From AP-15 sp963703855 (GTDB lineage: Bacteria > Pseudomonadota > Alphaproteobacteria > ATCC43930 > CGMCC-115725): DNA of 64,000 nucleotides. The translations under genes and the position numbers were made by a program. A model generated the notes under the pieces. It made no database searches. It was not told where the DNA came from and saw only the letters and a list, made by a program, of their open reading frames with translations. The stretch is from contig CAVPFW010000022.1 of assembly GCA_963703855.1 (NCBI GenBank), forward strand, positions 310,001-374,000, in the 5' to 3' direction. Positions 42,743 to 52,618 of this stretch are shown in pieces (within the stretch, counting starts at the first letter, position 1; every line of letters begins with the position of its first letter).

Positions 42743-43738
42743 ATGTCGACGTGTGCGCCAACGCTCGCCACCCTTGCCCTGGGTCTGCTCGTTGCGGCCG
42801 CCCCGGCGCGGGCCGACCAATCCCTGCAACTCGAAGGCAAAATCTCGCTCGCCGGAGTCGCCGGACGGATCGACCACATGGCGGTGGATCCGGGGCGCAA
42901 GCGGCTGTTCGTCGCCGAGCTCGGCAACAACACCATCGACGTGGTCGATCTGGCCGCCGGCACGCAGGTTCGGCGGATTGCCGGGCTCGACCAGCCGCAG
43001 GGCGTGGGCTACGCGCAACCAGCCGATCTCGTCGCGGTCGCCAATGCCGGCGACGGATCGGTGCGGTTCTATCGGGGGGCCGATCTCGCGCCCGCCGGTG
43101 CCGTCGGGCTCGACAAGGACGCCGACGACGTCCGCGTCGACCCGCGCACCGGCAATTTCGTCGTCGGCTATGGCAGCGGCGGGCTCGCGATCATCGACCC
43201 GGCGACCAGATCGAAGATCGGCGACGTCGGGCTCGCCGCGCATCCCGAAGGTTTCGCGATCGCCGCCGCGGCCGGGAGGGCGTTCGTCAACGTCCCCGAT
43301 GCCGGTCACATCGCCGTCGTCGACCTCGCAACTGGGAGACAGACCGCGCGCTGGCCCATGCCCGGCTTGCGGGCGAACTTTCCGTTGGCACTCGACGCCG
43401 CCGGTACGACGATCGCGACGGTGTTTCGCGAACCGCCGACGCTGCTGCTGCTCGACGCCGGGACCGGCGCCGCCGGCACGCGGCTCGCGACCTGCGGCGA
43501 TGCCGACGACGTGTTCTTCGACGCCAAGCGGCGGCGGATCTACGTCAGCTGCGGCGCCGGCGCCGTGGACATTTTCGAGCGCGATGCGGCGGGCTCCTAC
43601 ACCAAGGTATCCCGGGTCGAGACCTCGTCGGGTGCGCGCACCTCGCTGTTCGTGTCCGAGCTCGACCGGCTCTACGTCGCGGTGCGGGCGCATTCGAACG
43701 AACCGGCGGCAATTTTGGTGTTCCGGCCGACCCCATGA
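42743..43738 (+). CDS. Exported YncE-like beta-propeller protein
   Basis: A 331-residue protein with a signal peptide (LATLALGLLVAAAPARA) and a seven-blade YVTN/YncE-type propeller. Typical blade strands are HMAVDPGRKRLFVAELGNNT, IDVVDLAAGTQVRRI, DDVRVDPRTGNFVVGYG, HIAVVDLATGRQTARWP and DDVFFDAKRRRIYVSCGAG. Proteins of this kind bind ligands or act as lactonase-like scaffolds in the periplasm; no catalytic set is evident. Its stop overlaps the MFS start (ATGA). It follows the DUF1259 gene by nine bases, so the three probably formed one operon. Confidence 0.83.
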   Translation: MSTCAPTLATLALGLLVAAAPARADQSLQLEGKISLAGVAGRIDHMAVDPGRKRLFVAELGNNTIDVVDLAAGTQVRRIAGLDQPQGVGYAQPADLVAVANAGDGSVRFYRGADLAPAGAVGLDKDADDVRVDPRTGNFVVGYGSGGLAIIDPATRSKIGDVGLAAHPEGFAIAAAAGRAFVNVPDAGHIAVVDLATGRQTARWPMPGLRANFPLALDAAGTTIATVFREPPTLLLLDAGTGAAGTRLATCGDADDVFFDAKRRRIYVSCGAGAVDIFERDAAGSYTKVSRVETSSGARTSLFVSELDRLYVAVRAHSNEPAAILVFRPTP

Positions 43739-45033
43739 TGTCGACGAAGCGGATAACGGCCGAGCCGAGCATGCGAGGCCGACCCGGCACGGGCGACGAG
43801 TGGTGGCGGCTGTTCCCTCCGGGGACTTCGAGGGATGCCGTGCGCATCCTCGCCGCGCGCGGCCTGCGGGCATTTGCCGACGGCTTCGTGTCCCTGCTGC
43901 TGCCGATCTACCTTGTCGCGCTCGGCTTTAGTGCGCTTGCCATCGGAGCGATCGTCACCAGCACCTTGATCGGCACCGCGCTGCTGACGCTCGGGGTCGG
44001 GTTGATCGCCAACCGCCATTCGCGACGCCGGCTGCTCCTCGCTGCGGCGCTGCTGATGGCCGCCACCGGCGCCGGCTTTGCCGTCGTCACCGATTTCTGG
44101 CCGCTTCTGGTCATCGCCTTTGTCGGCACGATGAACCCGACCTCGGGCGACGCCAGCATTTTCGTCCCGCTCGAACAGACCGTGCTGACCCAGACGGTCG
44201 AGCCTCGGCGGCGGACCGCGCTGTTCGCACGCTACAGCGTCATTGGCTCCCTCGCCGGCGCGCTTGGCGTGCTGGCCGCATCGTTGCCCGAGCTGGCGGC
44301 GGTCTGGACCGGCTGGACCCGCGCCACGTCGATGCAGTTCATGTTCGCGCTTTATGGAGTGCTCGGGCTTGTCGCGATGCTGCTCTACCGGCCGCTTTCG
44401 CCGGCCGTCGAAATCGCCGGCGAGGTTCCGGCGGCGCCCTTGCAGCAATCGCGCCGGCTGGTCTACGGCCTGGCGGCGTTGTTCGGCATGGACTCGTTCG
44501 GCACCGGCTTCCTGGTGCAGTCGCTGCTGGCGCTGTGGCTGTATCAGCGCTTTCAGATCTCGGTGACGACGGCCGCGGCGATCCTGTTCTGGAGCGGCGT
44601 CTGCTCGGCGATTTCCTATCTCGTCGCCGTGCCGATCGCCAAACGCATCGGGCTGATCAACACGATGGTGTTCACGCACCTGCCGTCGAATTTATTGCTG
44701 ATCCTGATACCCTTCGCGCCTGATCTCACGACCGCCATCGGCCTGTTGCTTGCGCGTAGCGCGCTGTCGCAGATGGACGTGCCGACGCGGGCGTCTTACG
44801 TCATGGCCGTCGTGGCGCCGGAAGAGCGGCCCGCAGCCGCGAGCATCACCGCGGTTCCGAAGACCTTCGCCTGGGCGGCGGGCTCGATTATCTCGGGCTA
44901 CCTGTTGACGCTTTCGAGCTTTGGCTGGCCGCTCTTGATCGGCGGCGTCATCAAAGGCGTCTACGACATCCTGCTGCTGATCAAGTTTCAGAAGGTGCGC
45001 CCGCCCGAGGAGGCCGGGGCGGCGGCAAATTGA
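43735..45033 (+). CDS. MFS transporter
   Basis: A 432-residue, 12-helix protein starting MMSTKRITAEPSMRGR, overlapping the propeller gene. The hydrophilic leader of about 30 residues is followed by ILAARGLRAFADGFVSLLLP, IANRHSRRRLLL in the loop between TM2 and TM3, and SQMDVPTRASYVMAVVAPEE with RPAAASITAVPK, a motif seen in a group of uncharacterised MFS proteins. The substrate is unknown. Coupling with an exported beta-propeller and an exported DUF1259 protein suggests a small export or uptake module. Confidence 0.83.
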   Translation: MMSTKRITAEPSMRGRPGTGDEWWRLFPPGTSRDAVRILAARGLRAFADGFVSLLLPIYLVALGFSALAIGAIVTSTLIGTALLTLGVGLIANRHSRRRLLLAAALLMAATGAGFAVVTDFWPLLVIAFVGTMNPTSGDASIFVPLEQTVLTQTVEPRRRTALFARYSVIGSLAGALGVLAASLPELAAVWTGWTRATSMQFMFALYGVLGLVAMLLYRPLSPAVEIAGEVPAAPLQQSRRLVYGLAALFGMDSFGTGFLVQSLLALWLYQRFQISVTTAAAILFWSGVCSAISYLVAVPIAKRIGLINTMVFTHLPSNLLLILIPFAPDLTTAIGLLLARSALSQMDVPTRASYVMAVVAPEERPAAASITAVPKTFAWAAGSIISGYLLTLSSFGWPLLIGGVIKGVYDILLLIKFQKVRPPEEAGAAAN

Positions 45034-45067
45034 CCGTTGTAGTCGGGAGGTGTCGATCGGGTCCGCG

Positions 45068-45595
45068 TCAGAGCAGGCCGAGGCCGCCGAAAGCGCCGCC
45101 CGCGAGGAGCAGCCACAGGGGGTTGAGCCGTGTCCCGAGCATGATCGCGGCCGCCGCAACCGTGACCGCAGCGGCCCGCCACCCGGTATCCGCGGCGCGC
45201 GCCATCACCGCGCCGCCGGCGATGACCAGCCCCATCGTGACCGGGACCAGGCCGCGGCGCACGATCCGCTGCCACGGCGCATCGCGGAACCGGTCCCACA
45301 GGCGGTAGCCGGCGAAGTAGATGGCGCAAGCGGGCCCGAAGGTCGCAAACGCGCTCGCCACGGCTCCGGGAAACCCCCACACCTTCCACCCGACAAAGCT
45401 CATCATCAGGATCATGTTCGGCCCTGGGATGGACTGCGCCATCGCGAAAAAGTCGGCGAATTCCTGATTTGTCATCCAGCCATGGGTGGCGACCACGAAG
45501 TTGCGGACATCCGGCAGCACGGTCGGGAAGCCGCCAAAGCTGATCGACGACAGCAGGGCAAGATGGGCGGTCAGCGCGACCGGAGGGCTGGTCAT
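45068..45595 (-). CDS. Chromate transporter, half-size CHR subunit (second gene)
   Basis: A 175-residue CHR-domain membrane protein with the family pattern LLSSISFGGFPTVLPDVRNF, FADFFAMAQSIPGPNMILMM and SFVGWKVWGFPGAVAS. Full-length ChrA has two such halves; here the halves are separate genes with overlapping ends (ATGA), as in short-chain CHR pairs that export chromate or transport sulphate-like anions as heterodimers. The gene is convergent with the MFS gene. Confidence 0.88.
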   Translation of the reverse strand: MTSPPVALTAHLALLSSISFGGFPTVLPDVRNFVVATHGWMTNQEFADFFAMAQSIPGPNMILMMSFVGWKVWGFPGAVASAFATFGPACAIYFAGYRLWDRFRDAPWQRIVRRGLVPVTMGLVIAGGAVMARAADTGWRAAAVTVAAAAIMLGTRLNPLWLLLAGGAFGGLGLL

Positions 45596-46188
45596 CTTGC
45601 CCTCGCAGCTTCGATGCCGGCGACGGCTATGCTGAGCGGCGCCAGGCTGAACAGGACGACGAGCAGCGGCAGCTTGCTGAAGGCCATCAGAGCGAAGGCG
45701 AATGCCGCGAACAGCAAGGCTGGGGGCCGGCGGCGGTATGGCATCAGCAGCCTTATCCCGGTGGCAATGAGGAGCCCGGCTGCGGTCGCGGCAACCCCGC
45801 CCAGGATGTTCCGGAGGACCGTCAGGTGAGCATATTTGAGGTACAGCACGCCGAGCGAGAGGCCGATTGCCCACGGGATGACCAGGAAGCCGCAGATCGC
45901 GGCGACGGTCCCGATCGCGCCCCGCGTCCTCGCCCCGATGCAGACGGCGATGCCGACGATGTTCGGCCCGGGCATGAACTGGCAAAGGCTGACGATGTCG
46001 GCAAATTCCTGCTCGCTGATCCACCGGCGTTTCTCCACCGCGATCCGGCGCGCCCAGACAATCCCGCCGCCAAAGCCGCACAGCGAGACGGTGAGAAACG
46101 CGATGAACAGCGCTCCGAGAGAAACCGGCGGCTCCGCCTTGCGCTGCTGCGCCGCGTCGGACATCTGCGACCAATCCCGACCATGCAT
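45592..46188 (-). CDS. Chromate transporter, half-size CHR subunit (first gene)
   Basis: A 198-residue partner of the gene at 45068-45595, with VSLCGFGGGIVWARRIAVEK, FADIVSLCQFMPGPNIVGIA and VCIGARTRGAIGTVAAICGF. The conserved FGG and PGPN motifs are kept in both halves. An ATG eight codons in (46164) could be the true start. Together the two proteins would form one antiparallel CHR transporter; both halves of the pair are intact. Confidence 0.87.
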   Translation of the reverse strand: MHGRDWSQMSDAAQQRKAEPPVSLGALFIAFLTVSLCGFGGGIVWARRIAVEKRRWISEQEFADIVSLCQFMPGPNIVGIAVCIGARTRGAIGTVAAICGFLVIPWAIGLSLGVLYLKYAHLTVLRNILGGVAATAAGLLIATGIRLLMPYRRRPPALLFAAFAFALMAFSKLPLLVVLFSLAPLSIAVAGIEAARAR

Positions 46189-46332
46189 TCGAGACGCAGC
46201 GATTGTGCGGCAAAATGGTGCGGGAGCTCTCGATTAATATGTTTGGGACCCGGCTCAACCCGCGGTGGCTGCCGGGCAGGAGTGGGATTTTGGGCGGGCT
46301 CGGCCGGTGGTGATGCCGGGTCTTCGCGCGGG

Positions 46333-47706
46333 TCAAAAATCGACGGTCAGGCGAACCCCGGAGACCAGGGCGTTCTTCAACGGCACGCGGCTCTGTGCGG
46401 TCGGGATCCCGGCGCCGGGGTTGACGACGAATTGCACATCCGGCTGCAGCTTGAGCCAGGGTGCGAGCCTTGCCCGATAGGTGGCTTCGACGACCGTCTC
46501 GCCCGGGCTGTAGGGCGAGCCGAAGCCGGCGAAAAAGACCGCATCGCTGCTCAAATGCATCGCCGCGGCGCCGACCCCCGCATGGGTGACCGCGAGGCCC
46601 GCCGCATCGTGCGACCTGCCCGGGATCGGCCCCTTCCAATTCAGCCCGCCCTCGACGAACAGGTCGCTCAGATTGCGGTCGTCGGGGGCGTGCATGACCT
46701 GCACGAACAAGCCGAGACCCTGGGCCTCGGTATTCGGCTCCTTCCAGATCATCTGGTCGATGATCGCGTAAACGGCGCGGTCGCCGGGGCGCCGGAGCGG
46801 GATGCCGGTGCTCGCCGGGTCGGCGAGCGAGAGGCCGGCCGCATCGTGCAGCGGATCGGCGAACCGGCCGCCGTCCACCCACATCCCGAGCTTGTAGGTG
46901 CCGGGCTGACCAAACCTCGCCAACTGAATGGGCATGTACCACAGCTCGGCGAAAGACAGCGCATGGGCGTTCAGCCGGAACGCGGTGCCGTGACGGTCGC
47001 GCAGCTGCGGATCGCCGATGCCCGGCGGCGCCGGGTCGGCGGTGTAGACCGCGCCGACCATGGTGACCTCGTCGGTCGCCTTAAAGTTGGCGCGGACGAA
47101 CGGCACGGCGAGCGGATAGTTGGGGCCGCCCGAGGGCAGGTCGAGCGCCGTCAATGCCGGATAGCCAAAGCTCGAATTCAGGAACAAGGCGGCATATTGC
47201 GACAGCATCATCTCGTCGTTCGCGCCCTCCTGGCCAAAGCGAACGGAGAGCCGGCCGCCGAGCACCTTCTGCTCGAGCCACAAATCGTAGAGCTTGGCGC
47301 TGGGCGTGGCCTCGATGTTGCTGATCGTCTGTAGATTGCCCGTCAGCAGCACGGTCGGCCCGACGCCGTGGATCTGAAAGCCGCTGACGAAGAAATTGGC
47401 ATCCTTCCAATGCACCGCCTTGTCGAGATCGACCGCGATGCTCGCGGTAAACAGCCCGTCATAGGCGATCCCCTGCCGCAACCCGCCGGCGAAATTGCCC
47501 CACAGCTCGCTCTGCTCCTGCAACCCGAGGGTGACGCCCTGGTCGGCGAGCCGGGTGCGCAACCCGCCCCAATCGCCGGTCAAATTCTCCTGCTGCCAGA
47601 CCGAGCCCAGCCCCGAGCCGGACGACTCCGCCTGCTGGGCCGCCGCCGCGAAAACGAGGGCCAGCAACGCCGGCACGGCCAGCGCACAGGCGCGGCGGAC
47701 TGCCAT
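46333..47706 (-). CDS. Carbohydrate-selective porin, OprB family
   Basis: A 457-residue outer membrane protein with a signal peptide (CALAVPALLALVFAAAAQQA) and an OprB barrel: NLTGDWGGLRTRLADQGVTL at the N-terminus, LEQKVLGGRLSVRFGQEGAN, LALY-type aromatic strands, ETVVEATYRARLAPWLKLQP and the end GVRLTVDF with the terminal phenylalanine used for BAM insertion. It allows passive entry of sugars or other small solutes. It is divergent from the RND efflux operon. Confidence 0.9.
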   Translation of the reverse strand: MAVRRACALAVPALLALVFAAAAQQAESSGSGLGSVWQQENLTGDWGGLRTRLADQGVTLGLQEQSELWGNFAGGLRQGIAYDGLFTASIAVDLDKAVHWKDANFFVSGFQIHGVGPTVLLTGNLQTISNIEATPSAKLYDLWLEQKVLGGRLSVRFGQEGANDEMMLSQYAALFLNSSFGYPALTALDLPSGGPNYPLAVPFVRANFKATDEVTMVGAVYTADPAPPGIGDPQLRDRHGTAFRLNAHALSFAELWYMPIQLARFGQPGTYKLGMWVDGGRFADPLHDAAGLSLADPASTGIPLRRPGDRAVYAIIDQMIWKEPNTEAQGLGLFVQVMHAPDDRNLSDLFVEGGLNWKGPIPGRSHDAAGLAVTHAGVGAAAMHLSSDAVFFAGFGSPYSPGETVVEATYRARLAPWLKLQPDVQFVVNPGAGIPTAQSRVPLKNALVSGVRLTVDF

Positions 47707-47998
47707 CAGAGGTCACCGGGGCAACGAAGGACGGCGCGCCATACCCGATCCGACCTCGGTTGTCGCGGGGATTTGTCGCCCCGGCGCGGCGGGTGCTGGG
47801 CTCTTGGCTTCCGACTGAAATGAAGTCCGCCGTTGCGTCGAGCGGCCGGTCCCGCCGGTTGCCTCCGAACAGATCTTCGGATAGCGTCGGAAACGGGCGC
47901 GCTCGATCGACGTCAATGTGCTGAATTGGTCGCCGGATCGCTCGCCGGTCGCGACCGAATGCCGACCGGCAATCGGCTGCCGCTCCGGTGCATTGGTG

Positions 47999-49265
47999 AT
48001 GACACAGCCGTCCCCGCCGCCCGCCGTTTCTCGAGTTCTGTCGCGCCGCGCGCAGCTGGCGATCGTCGCGGCGCTGGCGCTGTTTGCCGCAATCGGGGTC
48101 TTTGGCGTCCGCCTCGTGGTCGCGCCGCTGGCGGACCAGCCGGAGACCGCGGCCCCGCCGGGGCACCCCGGCGCGTTCACGCCGAGCAAAGAGCAATGGG
48201 CCGGGCTCAAGATCGCGACCGTGCGCGCGATGAATTTCCGCCCGGAGCGGGTGACCGAAGGCAATATCGCGATCGACGACGATCTGACGACCCCGGTGTT
48301 CTCGCCTTATTCGGGGCGGGTCATCAAGCTGATCGCCAAGCTCGGCGATCATGTCGGGCGCGGCGCGCCGCTGATGGCGGTCGAGGCCACCGAGTTCGTT
48401 CAGGCGCAGAACGACCTGATCACCACCGCCTCGACCCTCAAGACCGCGCGCTCGCAGCTCAACCTGGCGCAAACCGCCGAGCACCGCCAGCACGAGCTCT
48501 ACCTCGCCAAGGGCGCCGCGCTCAAAGACTGGCAGCAGAGCGAGGCCGACCTCGCGGCCGCGCAGAACACCTTGCGCGCCCAGGAGATCGCGCTGTCGGC
48601 GGTGCGCAACCGCCTGCGCATCCTCGGCAAGAGCGACCAGGAAGTCGCCTCGATCGAAACCGGCGGGGCGCAAAAGATGGAGCCGGTTGCCTATGTCATG
48701 GCGCCGATCGGCGGCACCGTGACCCAGCGCCAGGTCGGGCTGGGCCAGAACATCCTGTCGGTCCAGTCGGGCGCGTCGACCCCGGTCTACACCATCGGCG
48801 ATCTGTCGACGGTGTGGCTCGTCGCCAATGTCCGCGAGGCCGACGCGCCGCTGATCCGGGTCGGCGAGCCGCTCGAAGTGCGGGTATTGGCCTTTCCCGA
48901 GCGGGTCTTCAAGGCACGGATCTCCTGGGTCGCGGCCTCGATCGACGCCAACACCCACCGCTTGCCGGTGCGCGCCGATGTCGAGAACCCCGACGGCGCC
49001 TTGAAGCCGTTGATGTTCGCGCGGTTCAGCATCATCACCGGCCCTGCCGCCACCATGCCCGCCGTGCCCGACGACGCGATCGTCTACGAGGGCGACACCG
49101 CCCGGGTCTGGGTGGTGCGCGACAACGGCTCCATCGTCTCGCGCGCGATCCGCACCGGCGAGTTCGAGCGACGGCATGGTCGAGGTGGTGGACGGGCTCG
49201 CCGCCGGGGAAAAGATCGTGACCTCGGGCACCCTGTTCATCGACCGCGCCGCCAACGGCGACTGA
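47999..49265 (+). pseudogene. RND efflux periplasmic adaptor (HlyD/CusB family), frameshifted near the end
   Basis: A membrane-fusion protein starting MTQPSPPPAVSRVLSRRAQL with one N-terminal helix, a barrel-sandwich FSPYSGRVIKLIAKLGDHVG, a hairpin with AQNDLITTASTLKTARSQLN, PIGGTVTQRQVGLGQNI and the membrane-proximal VPDDAIVYEGDTARVWVV. The frame fails after IRTGE; the true ending DGMVEVVDGLAAGEKIVTSG then TLFIDRAANGD is one base out. One extra T in gagttcg (49163) explains it; corrected length 421 residues. As written it reads through into the RND permease ORF. The start is the ATG at 47999. Confidence 0.84.
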
Positions 49266-49291
49266 CCGGCCCGCCCCCGGCCGAACCGGTC

Positions 49292-52200
49292 ATGAACCAT
49301 ATCGTCGCCTTTGCGCTGAAGCAGCGGGTGCTGATGGTGCTGCTGCTGCTGTTTCTGTTCGCCGCCGGCATCATCAGCTTCGCCCGGCTCAACATCGAGG
49401 CCTATCCCGACCCGGTGCCGCCGCTGGTCGACATCGTCACCCAGAACCCGGGCCAGTCGGCCGAGGAGATCGAGCGCTACATCACGATCCCGATCGAGAT
49501 CCAGATGACCGGGATACCGCACGTCGCCGCGCTGCGCACGATCTCGCTGTTCGGCCTGTCCGACGTCAAGGTGCAGTTCACCTACGACTTTACCTATGAC
49601 GAGGCGCAGCAATGGGTGATCAACCGGCTGGCCCAGCTGTCGCCCCTGCCCAATGGTGCTTCGCCGCAGATTTCGCCGGAGAGCCCGATCGGCGAGATCT
49701 ACCGCTACCGGGTCGTGGGTCCGCCCGGCTACAGCATCACCGACCTGAAGACCATCGAGGATTGGTATCTGGAGCGCCGCTTCAAGGCGGTGCCGGGGGT
49801 CGTCGACGTGACCGGCTGGGGCGGCAAGACCAAGACCTACGAGATCACCGTCGACCTCGACCGCCTGCTCGAATACGGGCTCACCCTGCAGCAGCTGCTG
49901 CAGGTCCTGAACAACAGCAACATCAATGTCGGCGGCCAGACCGTGAATTTCGGGCCGCAGGCGGCGATCGTGCGCGGCGTCGGCTTGATCCATTCGATGC
50001 AGCAGATCCGCGACACGATGGTCAGCGCCAACAACGGCTCGCCGGTGCGCATCGCCGACATCGCCACGGTCACGGCCGGCCACCTGCCGCGGCTCGGCGT
50101 CGCCGGCCAGGACGATGACGACGACATCGTCCAGGGGATCGTGCTGATGCGCCGCGGCGAGCAGAGCCTGCCGACGATCCGCCGCGTCGAGGCCGAAGTC
50201 GCCGACATCAACGGCTCGAACATGCTCCCGCCCGGCGTCCATATCGAAAGGATCTACGACCGCACCGACTTGATCGACGTCACCACCCGCACCGTGCTGC
50301 ACAACATGATCCTCGGCATCGTGCTGATCTTTTTTGTGCAGTGGCTGTTTCTCGGCGACCTGCGCAGCGCGGTCATCGTCGCCGTCACCATTCCGTTCGC
50401 GTTGTTCTTTGCCGTCACGATCCTGGTTCTGCGCGGCGAGTCGGCGAATTTGCTGTCGGTCGGCGCGATCGACTTTGGCCTCGTCGTCGACGCGACGGTG
50501 ATCATGGTCGAAAACATCTTCCGCCATCTTCGCGCCGGCGACGCCGATGCGGCCATGGCGCCCGCCGGCATCGCCCGCGCCGCCGGTCTCACCGGCAAAT
50601 TGCGGACGATCTTTCGCGCCGCGGTCGAGGTCAACCAGGCGATCTTCTTTTCCGCCGCGATCATCATCGCCGGGTTTGTGCCGCTGTTCACGTTGTCCGG
50701 GGTCGAAGGCCACATCTTCGGGCCGATGGCGCGGACCTATGCCTACGCGATCGCCGGCGGGCTGATCGCAACCTTCACCGTGTCCCCGGCGCTGAGCGCG
50801 CTGCTGCTCCCGGAGCGGGTCGGCGAGGCCGAGACCTTCCTCGTCCGCGGGCTGCGCCGGGTCTATCGCCCGGTTCTCGAATTCGCGCTGGCGAACCGCA
50901 TTGTGACCCTCGGCAGCGCCGCGGTGGTGCTGGGCCTGGCATTGCTCGCGGTGCGCGGGCTCGGGCTCGAATTCCTGCCGCATCTCGAAGAAGGGAATTT
51001 GTGGGTCCGCGCCACGATGCCGCCCTCGATCTCGCTCGAGGAAGGCAACGGCTACGTCAACCGGATGCGCCGCGTGATCAAAAGCTTTCCCGAGGTGGTA
51101 ACCGTCGTCTCGCAGCACGGCAGGCCCGACGACGGCACCGACGCCACCGGCTTTTTCAATGCCGAGTTCTTTGTGCCGCTGAAGCCGCTCGACAAATGGC
51201 CGGCCGGGGTCGACAAGGCGACATTGACCCGGCAGGTCGGCGATGCGCTCGAAGCGCAATTCCCCGGGGTCGAGTTCAATTTTTCGCAATATATCGAGGA
51301 TAATGTCGAAGAGGCCGCCTCCGGGGTCAAGGGCGAAAACTCGGTCAAGCTGTTCGGCAACGACCTCGGCGCCCTCGAACGGACCGCCGACCGGATCAAG
51401 GACGTGATGAAGACGGTGCCGGGGATCACCGATCTCGCGGTCTTCAACTCCTTGGGCCAGCCGACCGTCCGCATCGACATCGACCGCATGCGGGCGGCGC
51501 GCTACGGGTTGAGCCCCGGAGACGTCACCGCGACCATCGCCGCGGCGATCGGCGGCCAGGCCGCGGGCAATCTTTACGAGGAGGGCAGCGACCGCAACTT
51601 TCCGATGATCGCCCGCCTGGCGCCCCGCTACCGCGAGAGCCTGTCGGCGATCCGGCGGATCACGATCGGGGCGCCGAACGCCAACGGCAGCGGCATCGTG
51701 CCGATCCCGCTGACCGATGTCGCCGAGGTGAAGCTCGTCTCCGGCGCATCCTTCATCTATCGCGAGCAGCAGGAGCGCTATATTCCGGTCAAGTTCAGCG
51801 TGCGCGGGCGCGACCTCGGCGGCGCCGTGCGCGAGGCCCAGCAGAAAATCGCGCGCGAGGTGCGGCTGCCCGCCGGCTACCGCCTCGAATGGGTCGGCGA
51901 GTTCGGCGAATTAGAGGACGCGATCGAGCGCCTCTCGCTGATCGTGCCGCTGAGCCTGGCATTGATCGGCGTGCTGCTGTTCGTCAATTTTGCGTCGCTG
52001 ACCGATACCCTGCTGGCAGCGAGCGTCATGCCGATGGCGCTGGTCGGCGGGATCTTCGCGCTGTTCGTCACCGGCACCCCGTTCAGCGTGTCGGCCGCGA
52101 TCGGCTTTGTCGCGCTGTTCGGCATCTCGGCGATGGACGGGATCATCGTCCTTTCCTACTTCAACAAGCTGATCTTCGACGGGGTGATGCGCGCCGACGC

Positions 52201-52456
52201 GGTCCGCCGCGCCTGCGAGGTGCAGATGCGCCCGGTGGTGATGACCTGCATCGCCGCCTGCGTCGGGTTGTTTCCGGCGGCGGTGTCGACCGGCATCGGC
52301 AGCCAGGTGCAAAAGCCGCTGGCGCTCGTCGTGGTCGGCGGGATTCTGCTGGCGCCGGTGCTGATCCTGGTCGTGTTGCCGGTGCTGATCGACCTGTTCT
52401 CGCGCCAGCGCCAGCCGGCCGAGGCGGCCGAGCCGCAATCCGCCCCCGCCGAGTAG
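49292..52456 (+). CDS. Heavy-metal efflux RND permease (CzcA/CusA type)
   Basis: The 1054-residue inner-membrane pump uses the proton gradient to expel metal ions through the adaptor and outer-membrane channel. TM4 reads AIDFGLVVDATVIMVEN, keeping both aspartates and the glutamate of the heavy-metal subfamily. Other landmarks: LNIEAYPDPVPPLVDIVTQN, FLPHLEEGNLWVRATMPPSI, NFSQYIEDNVEEAASGVKGE and FGISAMDGIIVLSYFNKL. The methionine ladder for Cu/Ag is not evident, so Co, Zn, Ni or Cd is more likely. The permease itself is intact while both partner genes are frameshifted as written. Confidence 0.92.
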   Translation: MNHIVAFALKQRVLMVLLLLFLFAAGIISFARLNIEAYPDPVPPLVDIVTQNPGQSAEEIERYITIPIEIQMTGIPHVAALRTISLFGLSDVKVQFTYDFTYDEAQQWVINRLAQLSPLPNGASPQISPESPIGEIYRYRVVGPPGYSITDLKTIEDWYLERRFKAVPGVVDVTGWGGKTKTYEITVDLDRLLEYGLTLQQLLQVLNNSNINVGGQTVNFGPQAAIVRGVGLIHSMQQIRDTMVSANNGSPVRIADIATVTAGHLPRLGVAGQDDDDDIVQGIVLMRRGEQSLPTIRRVEAEVADINGSNMLPPGVHIERIYDRTDLIDVTTRTVLHNMILGIVLIFFVQWLFLGDLRSAVIVAVTIPFALFFAVTILVLRGESANLLSVGAIDFGLVVDATVIMVENIFRHLRAGDADAAMAPAGIARAAGLTGKLRTIFRAAVEVNQAIFFSAAIIIAGFVPLFTLSGVEGHIFGPMARTYAYAIAGGLIATFTVSPALSALLLPERVGEAETFLVRGLRRVYRPVLEFALANRIVTLGSAAVVLGLALLAVRGLGLEFLPHLEEGNLWVRATMPPSISLEEGNGYVNRMRRVIKSFPEVVTVVSQHGRPDDGTDATGFFNAEFFVPLKPLDKWPAGVDKATLTRQVGDALEAQFPGVEFNFSQYIEDNVEEAASGVKGENSVKLFGNDLGALERTADRIKDVMKTVPGITDLAVFNSLGQPTVRIDIDRMRAARYGLSPGDVTATIAAAIGGQAAGNLYEEGSDRNFPMIARLAPRYRESLSAIRRITIGAPNANGSGIVPIPLTDVAEVKLVSGASFIYREQQERYIPVKFSVRGRDLGGAVREAQQKIAREVRLPAGYRLEWVGEFGELEDAIERLSLIVPLSLALIGVLLFVNFASLTDTLLAASVMPMALVGGIFALFVTGTPFSVSAAIGFVALFGISAMDGIIVLSYFNKLIFDGVMRADAVRRACEVQMRPVVMTCIAACVGLFPAAVSTGIGSQVQKPLALVVVGGILLAPVLILVVLPVLIDLFSRQRQPAEAAEPQSAPAE

Positions 52457-52524
52457 ACGGTCATGATCGCAGCCCGTTGTGCTCTAGGCGCAGATTTCGA
52501 TCAGATAGAACCGCGACCTCGGAT

Positions 52525-52616
52525 TGTCATTGCGAGCGGAGCGAAGCAATCTCAGGCAACTGAACCCTCGCCCGATCCGGATTGCTTCGTCGCGCGAGGC
52601 GCTCCTCGCAATGACA
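52525..52616. repeat. ASGAKQS-type palindromic repeat
   Basis: Arms tgtcattgcgag and ctcgcaatgaca flank gaagcaatc / gattgcttc arms, giving a large hairpin. In frame it reads IVIASGAKQS, the peptide shadow of a well-known alphaproteobacterial intergenic repeat. It lies immediately upstream of the outer-membrane factor start. A half-copy is at 59354-59430. Confidence 0.75.
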
Positions 52617-52618
52617 GC

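Noticed and set aside
47459..51289. 1276-codon antisense open frame opposite the RND genes
   Set aside because: High-GC antisense shadow; the plus strand encodes an unmistakable RND permease and adaptor, and the antisense translation is low-complexity and family-free.
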